The position numbers were made by a program, and so were the translations under genes. Under the pieces are notes generated by a model. That model was given only the letters and a program-made list of their open reading frames with translations, was not told the origin of the DNA and did no database searches. This document shows, one piece after another, positions 5,954 through 11,822 of a stretch of 11,822 bases of DNA. Origin of the DNA: Lachnospiraceae bacterium (GTDB lineage: Bacteria > Bacillota > Clostridia > Lachnospirales > Lachnospiraceae); NCBI GenBank assembly GCA_017613225.1, contig JAGAEH010000031.1:1-11822 (forward strand), read 5' to 3'. How positions within the stretch are numbered: the first letter of the stretch is position 1; each line of letters begins with the position of its first letter.

Positions 5954-5981
5954 ATCATAATTCCAAAGGTGTCCAAAAAAC
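5954..5981 (-). promoter_or_regulatory. Weak candidate promoter for the microprotein gene
   Basis: On the minus strand, TATGAT (5959-5954) is a good -10, with T-rich GTTTTT (5981-5976) about 16 bases upstream as a poor -35. The start codon is about 31 bases downstream of the -10. The inverted repeat at 5968-5989 overlaps the -35, so a bound protein would block or assist polymerase here. Confidence 0.35.
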
Positions 5982-5989
5982 GGGACACC
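5968..5989. promoter_or_regulatory. Perfect inverted repeat GGTGTCC-N8-GGACACC
   Basis: Two 7-base arms (5968-5974 and 5983-5989) around the spacer AAAAAACG. It sits in the divergent region 5923-6118, upstream of the microprotein start and about 50 bases from the transglutaminase promoter -35. The 22-base span is the size of a typical dimer operator with half-sites about 15 bases apart centre to centre. It could instead form an RNA hairpin on a readthrough transcript, but no T-run follows on the + strand. Confidence 0.5.
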
Positions 5990-6038
5990 GTCAAATGCCT
6001 GCCGCGTTTGTTTCTGCCGCGGTTTTCCGCTGCTCTTC

Positions 6039-6067
6039 TTGCAGGTCACCCTCTCCGATGTTATAAT
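6039..6067 (+). promoter_or_regulatory. Extended -10 promoter for the transglutaminase-protease pair
   Basis: TTGCAG (6039-6044), 17-base spacer, and TATAAT (6062-6067) preceded by TG at 6059-6060 (perfect extended -10). The start codon at 6119 lies about 45 bases downstream of the predicted transcription start. It lies inside the longer open frame that reaches back to 5921, which argues for the start at 6119. Confidence 0.7.
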
Positions 6068-6118
6068 CAGAGCAGGTTTTTCCTTTACTATTTTGAATCT
6101 GACAAACGGAGCATCGAA

Positions 6119-7486
6119 ATGAAAAGACCGACCCGTATCCTGGCCATGATCCTGGCCCTGGCCATGCTGCTGTCCGGCTGCGGCGCAGGAAATACACCTG
6201 ACAAAACGACCCAGTCTTCCACGACGGGATCCACGGCTTCCGCTGAGACAAACGCCCCGGAGACCACCGAAGCGGCTGGCTCCCAGCCTTCCGAAGCCGG
6301 TACCGAACCGGCCTCCGTGACCGAGCCGCAGACAAAGGCCGCCGCGGAGCCTGTTCCCGTAGAAGAAGACTTCCTCCCCGTGGGTCTGAATGACGTCGCC
6401 GAGCTTCCGGGACTGGACGATCACGGCATCGAAGCCGAACCGGAGGAGATCGACCGCATCAACCGGGTCATGCGCGACTATCAGCGTCCCGGCAACTGCC
6501 CGATGGTCAACAACGCGCCGTATTTCTATTATTATGAACAGCTCTCCCGCTCCCAGAAGGTCCTCTACGACATCCTGATGATGGCTGCGGAAGATCCCTC
6601 CGGAAATAATTACGTCGCCTATCTCACGGCGGAGCATCCCAAGAGCGACGCCTTCAAAAAGAATGTGAACGTCGTCTTTTACAGCATGCTCTACGACCAT
6701 CCGGAACTTTTCTGGCTCTACACTTCCCAGAAGATCTACTGGAAATACAGCAAGGAGGAGAGCTATTCCACCTACGTGGTCTACTTTTATGTGGAGGAGT
6801 ATCCCTCTTTCAATGAGGAAGTCTCCGCCTTCAACGATGCCGTGAATGATTTCCTGCGCGATATCAGCACCGCCGGGACCCAGCTGGATACCGCCCGCGC
6901 CATCCATGACAAGCTGATCAGCCTGGTGGATTACGATTACGACCTGTTCGAGCGGAACACCCATGAAGACCTGGGCCATACGGCCTACGGCGCCCTGGTG
7001 GCCAACAGTTCCGGCGCCAAAAACTGCGCTGTCTGCGACGGCTATTCCCATGCCTTCAACTATCTGCTGCAGATGAGCGGCATCCCCGCGGTGCTGATGA
7101 TCGGCTACGCGGGACCCACGGCCGAAAACACCGGCTGCCACGCCTGGAGCATCATGAACTGCGGCGGGCAGTGGCTGGAAGCCGACTCCACCTGGGACGA
7201 TCTCGGCAACAAGATCGTCAAAGGCAAACGTGAGAATTCCAAGTGGCTGGATTACTGGAAAGAGATCTTCAATGATGATGCCTCCCGGGACCTGCGGGAG
7301 CATTACCTCTTCGGTCTCAGCACCGAGACCTTCCGCAATTACAGCGCCCCGGTTTCCAAATACCTCACCAAAGACGGCAAGTACACCTTCACCCTGCTCT
7401 CCGACTGCGTGCACATCCGGGACTGTGAGCTGCATTCCGGCACCGTCCGTTCCACCGTCACGGCCATGGCGCCTGTGGCCCCGTAA
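6119..7486 (+). CDS. Transglutaminase-like lipoprotein
   Basis: Predicted membrane-anchored, outward-facing enzyme of the transglutaminase-like (papain-fold) superfamily. Members may be cysteine peptidases or cross-linking enzymes; which one cannot be told here. It has 455 residues. Seen: a lipoprotein signal MKRPTRILAM followed by a hydrophobic stretch and lipobox LLSGC (lipid Cys at 21); a long Thr/Ser/Ala/Glu-rich linker (about 22-85) spanning the wall; a helical region; then the catalytic core with Cys in CAVCDGYSHAF (C303, C306; C306 is the likely nucleophile), His in GCHAWS (H341) and Asp in EADSTWDD (D356). The start is the ATG at 6119 with GGAG (6108-6111). The reading frame is open back to 5921, but that extension would bury the signal peptide 66 residues in. 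Cotranscribed with the large protease after a 3-base gap. Confidence 0.9.
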   Translation: MKRPTRILAMILALAMLLSGCGAGNTPDKTTQSSTTGSTASAETNAPETTEAAGSQPSEAGTEPASVTEPQTKAAAEPVPVEEDFLPVGLNDVAELPGLDDHGIEAEPEEIDRINRVMRDYQRPGNCPMVNNAPYFYYYEQLSRSQKVLYDILMMAAEDPSGNNYVAYLTAEHPKSDAFKKNVNVVFYSMLYDHPELFWLYTSQKIYWKYSKEESYSTYVVYFYVEEYPSFNEEVSAFNDAVNDFLRDISTAGTQLDTARAIHDKLISLVDYDYDLFERNTHEDLGHTAYGALVANSSGAKNCAVCDGYSHAFNYLLQMSGIPAVLMIGYAGPTAENTGCHAWSIMNCGGQWLEADSTWDDLGNKIVKGKRENSKWLDYWKEIFNDDASRDLREHYLFGLSTETFRNYSAPVSKYLTKDGKYTFTLLSDCVHIRDCELHSGTVRSTVTAMAPVAP

Positions 7487-7489
7487 GTC

Positions 7490-10400
7490 ATGAAAAGGAT
7501 CCGCCTGATTCTGATCCCGCTGCTGGCCGCTGCGCTTTTCCTTACCGGACGCAGCGTTCTTGCGGCCCGCCCCGATACCGGCAAAGCGTCGGAGGCGGTC
7601 CTTTCCGCGGCAAAAGATGATCCGGAATCCTTAAACCAGCTGCCGTCTCTTAAACCCCTCGAACAGCGGCCCTATACCGTCATGGTCTACATGATCGGCT
7701 CCGACCTGGAGAGCAAGGGGGGCAATGCCACCCTGGACATGTACGAGATGGAGGATTCCGGGCTGGATCCCGAAAAATCCAATCTCCTGCTCTATACCGG
7801 GGGCTGCCGGTCCTGGAAGGCCGATATCCCCAGCAATCAGAACTGCGTCATCGACATGCGTCTGCCCGAGGAGGAGCGCATCGTCGCCGCCACGGAAGGC
7901 AGCGCCGACATGGGCCTGCCGGAGACGCTGAGTTCCTTCATCAACTTCTGCACGAAGTACTACCCTGCCGAACACTACATGCTGATCCTGTGGGACCACG
8001 GCGGCGGGCCGCTGAAGGGCTACGGCAACGATGAGCTGTTCGGAGGGGACTCCCTCCTCCTGTCCGAAATGAAGGAGGCCATGAACGCCACCATCTTCGG
8101 AAAAGGCCAGAAGCTGGACCTGGTGGGCTTTGACGCCTGCCTCATGGGATGCTACGAAAACATGTCCCAGTGGCGCAGCTTTGCCAGGTATTACGTGGGT
8201 TCCGAAGAACTGGAGCCCGGAAACGGCTGGGACTATCATTTCCTGAGCGTCCTCAACGATACCACCGATCCCAGGGAGATCGCCGCTTCGATCACTACCA
8301 CTTTTTCGGATTTCTACAAGGGCAAGACCACCGAGACCTTCCGCCCCCAGATCACCCTCTCCTGCACGGATCTTTCTAAAGTCCCCCAGGTCACCTCGGC
8401 GCTGCGCAGCCTCTTTTCCCGCATGGAAAACGGCGTAAAGACCGGCGATCTCGCCTCCATCTCCCGCATCCGCAGCAGCGCCCTGAGCTTCGGCCGCGTC
8501 CAGACCACGGCCGGGAGCTACAGCTATGACCTGGTGGATCTGACGGACCTGATGACAAAATTCTTTGCCCTCTATCCCTCCGAGGCCGCCGCCCTGCGGC
8601 TGGCCCTCGCGGATTTCCTGGTCTGCAATGTGACCACCATCGAAAACGCCGGCGGCATCAGCCTCTTCTATCCCTGCGAAAACAAGGGGCAGTTCGAAAA
8701 GAACGCCTCCCTCTATAAGACCATCAACATTTCACCGGCCTATTCCCGCTTCCTGGACAGCATCGCCTCCGAGTGGCTCTCCTCCAAGACCCGGGACTGG
8801 GACCTGGGCAGCCTGAGCTTCGTGAACGGCGAACTGCAGCTGCAGCTGACGGAAGAACAGCTGGACAACATGTATACGGTTTACTACACCGTCATGACCG
8901 GCGACGGCGGCAGTTACGTCCCGCTGATGGACAAGATCACCCTGACGCCGGACCGCAGGGGCATCGTCCACGTTCCGGCGGATCCGAAGGTCTTCTACCT
9001 GGATCCGGGCGGTACGGACGTGACCCTGTGGAACGTCTCCCAAACCGGAAGCTCCCGCAGCCGCCTGTACTATCAGACCGACAACATGCTCCTGTACACC
9101 GACGCCAATCCCCTGGGACACCTCTACGGCTTTGATTCCCAGAGCGTCTACGTCAGCTTTTCCACGGACCTGCGCGGCGGCAACCTGAAGATCGGCAGCA
9201 TCTCGGCTACGGCCGAGGCCTCGGGGTCCATGGGCAAGGACACCGTGGAGCTCCAGGACTGGGAGGCCGTAAGCCACGTGGAAGCGCGGCGGGTCCCCAC
9301 CAGGGACGCAGGCGGCCGGCTGCTGCCCGCATCCCAGTGGAACACCAGTTCGGTCACCAGTTTCTACGTCTGCCCCTATAAGAACGACTTTACCTTCGGC
9401 ATGGCGCCTGCCTCCTCCCTGTCAGAAAACTGTGTCTGCCAGGTGGTGCTGGAAGACGTCAGCGGCGAAGCCTATGCCACCGAGCTCTACCGGATCGGTT
9501 CCCAGGAATACCACGCGGCCGAGCTGGAAATGATCGACGGCACATGGAGCTTTCTGGTCTACGGGGACCACGCCGCGCTGGTGGACTATACCGGTTCCTC
9601 CACGCGGGTGACCGTGCCTCCGAAGGTGGAGGGCGTTCCCGTCACTGAGATCTTCTCCGGCGCTTTCGGCGAATATACCATGGGGGACCGCTACGGTTCC
9701 TGTCCCATCGAGTCCATCATCCTGCCGTCCACGCTGAAGATCCTGCACAGCAGCGCCTTCTATCACTGCACCAAACTGCGCACCATCCGGCTGCCCCAGG
9801 GGCTGGTCTCCATCGGGGACATGGCCTTCTCCGGCTGCCAGTCCCTGCGGGAGATCTCCATCCCGTCCTCCGTCACTTCCATCGGGAACCTGGCCTTCGA
9901 CTCCTGTACGTCCCTGGAGCGGGCCGCTCTGCCTCCGCGTCTCAATCTGCTGGGCAAATCCCTTTTCATGGACTGCCCGAATCTCAGGAGCATCACCGGC
10001 ACGCCCCAGAGCGGCTACCGGCTGAAGGGCGGAGCGCTGTACAGCGAAGACGGTTCCGTGCTGATCGCCTGTCCCTGCAGAAAGGGCGAGACCGTCACCG
10101 TCGCCGACGACACCAGGGAGATCGGCTGCGGCGCCTTTTCCAACGCGCAGCTCTCAAAGATCCGCCTGCCAAAGAGCCTGAAGCGCATCGGAAATTTCGC
10201 GTTTTTCAACTGTAAGGAGCTGGAGATGCCCCGGCTGCCCGACGGCCTGACCCAGATCGGCATGCTGGCCTTCGGCACCACTTTCCTAGGCATCGACGTG
10301 ACCACGCTGCCGGAGGAGCCCGTGGAGATCCACCTGGGATCCGCCCTGCAGAAGATCGGCACCGGGGCCTTTGACGGCTTCGGAGCCCGCTATTTCACCG

Positions 10401-11822
10401 TATCCGAAGACAATACTGCCTTTGCCGCCGTGGACGGCCATCTGACCACCAGGGCAAAGGACCAGCTGCTGGCGCTGGCGGCGGACCTCTCCTTCACCTA
10501 TGTGATCCCGGAGGGTATTTTGTCCTATGACTGGGACAAACTGGATCTGCTGCAGATCTATGATTTCCCGGACTATAACTTCCCCACCTTCCACTACGTC
10601 TTCCCTGACTCCGTCACGGAGATGACCGGGACCGGCTCCGGCCTGAGCTCCCGCCCCGTGACGGTCCATGCCTCCCCCGGTTCCGCGGCCCGGATCTGGG
10701 CCATGCAGAACAACCGGAACTACAGTTCCGACCTGGTCTGGAACTGGGAGATCAAGGCCTTCCCGCTGGAGGAAGGGACACTGTACGCGAAGCTCACCGG
10801 CGACCACGCGGTGATCCTGTATTATGAGGGGACGGGGGACGTTCTGACCATCCCCGACACGCTGGATGATCTGCCTGTCACCGTCCTGGGAGGCGGTGTG
10901 TATCCCATCATGATGCCGAAATACTACGCCGGCTATGACTATTCCGAGCTGGGCTTTGAGCCCGACAGAGATCCTGTCCTGCCCGGGACCGTTGTGCTGC
11001 CGGACACCCTGACCACCCTGGCCGCCCACTGTCTGGAAAACCTGGACGGGCTGGAAAACGTGGAACTGCCGGAGAGCGTCACTGTGATCGAAGACAACGC
11101 GCTGGGCCGTCTGGCCGGCAAAAGCTGGGTCCTGCCCCATGGGCTGACCTACGTAGGCGCGGGCTTTGTGGCAGGCTACGACGGTCCCTTCGTCATCGGC
11201 CCGTCCCTGGAGCACGTCTCTCCTTCCGCCTTTGAAAGATGCCCCGAAATGGCGGGCTTTATCCAGGAAGGGGAAAATGAATTCTGGTCCGCGAAGGACG
11301 GCCTGCTCTATTCGGCCGACGGCAGGACCCTGGTCTGCTGCATGAACGCGTCGGTCACCGACGGCCATTTCTCCGTACCGGAGGGGACGGAAGTGATCGG
11401 CGAATATGCCTTCAAGTGCGCCGCTGCCCTGCAGACCGCGGACTTCCCTTCCAGCCTGCAGCGCATCTCAAGCTATGCCTTCAGCGGGCTCTCTTCCCTG
11501 ACCGGGATCCGCTTCGCGGAGACGGAAGCCCCCCTGTCCATCGGGGATCATGCCTTCATCTACTGCGGCAATCTGAAGGACGTCTTCCTTCCGTCAGCCA
11601 CCCACGACCTGGGGGACCACGCCTTTGCCAGCTGCAGATCCCTGGAAGAGATCCGTCTGCCGGAGGGCCTGCTCACCATAGACGAATACGCTTTCAGCTA
11701 CTGCAGTTCCCTTCGCAGAGTGGTCTTTAACGATCATCTGACCTACATCGGCGACTATGCCTTCAGCTACTGCCAGCAGCTGGGCAGGATCGAGCTGCCG
11801 GCTTCCCTGGTGACCCTGGGGA
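7490..11822 (+). CDS. Secreted clostripain-family (C11) protease with BspA-type leucine-rich repeats, 3' end missing
   Basis: Open for 1444 codons to the right edge. Signal peptide MKRIRLILIPLLAAALF, probably cut near VLA-ARP (around residue 25). The clostripain-like domain starts at YTVMVYMIGSDLES (about 62-75). Its catalytic His is in LWDHGGG (H170) and Cys in FDACLMG (C217); clostripain-type enzymes cut after Arg or Lys. A beta-rich region follows (about 430-685), then FLVYGDHAALVDYTG leads into BspA-type LRRs (about 740-945). A GSAARIWAMQNN cap follows near 1060-1075, then a second lead-in (GDHAVILYYEGTGDVLTIP, about 1105) and a second LRR block to the edge. Units are about 23 residues with the pattern IGDYAFSYCQQLGRIELP. 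No ribosome-binding site is visible, and the start is 3 bases after the transglutaminase stop, so translation is likely coupled. The LRRs probably bind a host, cell-surface or glycan ligand. Confidence 0.92.
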   Translation, partial: MKRIRLILIPLLAAALFLTGRSVLAARPDTGKASEAVLSAAKDDPESLNQLPSLKPLEQRPYTVMVYMIGSDLESKGGNATLDMYEMEDSGLDPEKSNLLLYTGGCRSWKADIPSNQNCVIDMRLPEEERIVAATEGSADMGLPETLSSFINFCTKYYPAEHYMLILWDHGGGPLKGYGNDELFGGDSLLLSEMKEAMNATIFGKGQKLDLVGFDACLMGCYENMSQWRSFARYYVGSEELEPGNGWDYHFLSVLNDTTDPREIAASITTTFSDFYKGKTTETFRPQITLSCTDLSKVPQVTSALRSLFSRMENGVKTGDLASISRIRSSALSFGRVQTTAGSYSYDLVDLTDLMTKFFALYPSEAAALRLALADFLVCNVTTIENAGGISLFYPCENKGQFEKNASLYKTINISPAYSRFLDSIASEWLSSKTRDWDLGSLSFVNGELQLQLTEEQLDNMYTVYYTVMTGDGGSYVPLMDKITLTPDRRGIVHVPADPKVFYLDPGGTDVTLWNVSQTGSSRSRLYYQTDNMLLYTDANPLGHLYGFDSQSVYVSFSTDLRGGNLKIGSISATAEASGSMGKDTVELQDWEAVSHVEARRVPTRDAGGRLLPASQWNTSSVTSFYVCPYKNDFTFGMAPASSLSENCVCQVVLEDVSGEAYATELYRIGSQEYHAAELEMIDGTWSFLVYGDHAALVDYTGSSTRVTVPPKVEGVPVTEIFSGAFGEYTMGDRYGSCPIESIILPSTLKILHSSAFYHCTKLRTIRLPQGLVSIGDMAFSGCQSLREISIPSSVTSIGNLAFDSCTSLERAALPPRLNLLGKSLFMDCPNLRSITGTPQSGYRLKGGALYSEDGSVLIACPCRKGETVTVADDTREIGCGAFSNAQLSKIRLPKSLKRIGNFAFFNCKELEMPRLPDGLTQIGMLAFGTTFLGIDVTTLPEEPVEIHLGSALQKIGTGAFDGFGARYFTVSEDNTAFAAVDGHLTTRAKDQLLALAADLSFTYVIPEGILSYDWDKLDLLQIYDFPDYNFPTFHYVFPDSVTEMTGTGSGLSSRPVTVHASPGSAARIWAMQNNRNYSSDLVWNWEIKAFPLEEGTLYAKLTGDHAVILYYEGTGDVLTIPDTLDDLPVTVLGGGVYPIMMPKYYAGYDYSELGFEPDRDPVLPGTVVLPDTLTTLAAHCLENLDGLENVELPESVTVIEDNALGRLAGKSWVLPHGLTYVGAGFVAGYDGPFVIGPSLEHVSPSAFERCPEMAGFIQEGENEFWSAKDGLLYSADGRTLVCCMNASVTDGHFSVPEGTEVIGEYAFKCAAALQTADFPSSLQRISSYAFSGLSSLTGIRFAETEAPLSIGDHAFIYCGNLKDVFLPSATHDLGDHAFASCRSLEEIRLPEGLLTIDEYAFSYCSSLRRVVFNDHLTYIGDYAFSYCQQLGRIELPASLVTLG
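11640..11822 (+). repeat. 23-residue BspA-type LRR units visible as near-repeats in DNA
   Basis: The segment coding DEYAFSYCSSL (around 11690) recurs 69 bases later as GDYAFSYCQQL (around 11759), with the core TTCAGCTACTGC identical in both. The 69-base (23-codon) period matches BspA-type LRR units and shows some units are recently duplicated. The array continues past the right edge. Confidence 0.75.

Noticed and set aside
5999..6030. Direct repeat CTGCCGCG and the small GCGG-TTTT-CCGC hairpin
   Set aside because: Short, GC-rich, and of a kind expected by chance in this composition. No relation to promoter spacing was seen.
5921..6118. Upstream extension of the transglutaminase frame to an ATG at 5921
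   Set aside because: It would place 66 residues ahead of the lipoprotein signal peptide, and it contains the promoter at 6039-6067. A ribosome-binding site fits the ATG at 6119.
5879..7435. 518-codon minus-strand open frame antisense to the transglutaminase gene
   Set aside because: It is a shadow of strong G/C third-position bias. Its composition is low-complexity Gly/Val/His, no ribosome-binding site is evident, and the sense frame has clear catalytic motifs and a lipoprotein signal.
10286..11368. 360-codon minus-strand frame inside the LRR protease gene
   Set aside because: Antisense shadow with a Gly/Gln/Val-rich composition. The sense frame carries regular LRR units through the whole span.
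1..11822. CRISPR array, insertion sequence, phage or tRNA features
   Set aside because: No regularly spaced repeats outside the LRR coding repeats, no transposase or integrase motifs, and no cloverleaf-forming segment was noticed in the short intergenic gaps.

Overview
The window looks like a chromosomal stretch from a high-GC member of the Clostridia (Bacillota), probably a gut or animal-associated anaerobe. The basis is strong GGGAGG/AAGGAGG ribosome-binding sites, T-rich intrinsic terminators, extended -10 promoters (TGnTATAAT), a Gram-positive style lipoprotein, and the combination of a molybdate ABC transporter, an N-terminal hydrolase of peptidase family C45 and a secreted clostripain-type protease with BspA-type leucine-rich repeats. 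Genus cannot be fixed from the sequence alone. No rRNA, tRNA, CRISPR array, transposase or integrase was seen.

Region 1 (1-2705, + strand) is a molybdate import operon, modA-modB-modC, entered part-way through modA. The visible modA is unusual. The window opens in the last ~48 residues of one ModA domain, which runs in frame through a short linker into a second, complete ModA domain. The two copies are exactly 756 bases (252 codons) apart, and the overlapping 145 bases differ at 8 positions, all silent. A 9-bp hairpin separates modA from modB. A strong intrinsic terminator for the operon lies inside the 3' end of the convergent metallophosphoesterase gene.

Region 2 (2715-4574) holds a metallophosphoesterase on the minus strand and, divergent from it, a MoeA/MoaB-like molybdopterin-binding protein with a four-cysteine C-terminal tail. 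The two are driven from a shared ~145-bp divergent promoter region. Together with region 1 this is a molybdenum uptake and cofactor neighbourhood: the transporter brings in molybdate, and the molybdopterin-binding protein probably acts in cofactor assembly or sensing.

Region 3 (4639-5922) holds a C45 (acyl-CoA:6-APA acyltransferase-like) N-terminal nucleophile hydrolase, followed by two terminator hairpins. A 33-codon gene follows on the minus strand, below the length at which most gene finders report; it has a perfect AAGGAGGT ribosome-binding site.

Region 4 (6119-11822, + strand) is a cell-surface pair. It consists of a transglutaminase-like lipoprotein and, three bases after its stop codon, a very large secreted clostripain-family (C11) protease carrying BspA-type leucine-rich repeats. 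The second gene runs off the right edge after 1444 codons. A divergent intergenic region with a perfect 7-bp inverted repeat (GGTGTCC-N8-GGACACC) sits between the microprotein gene and this pair. The pair is likely transcribed together and acts outside the membrane.
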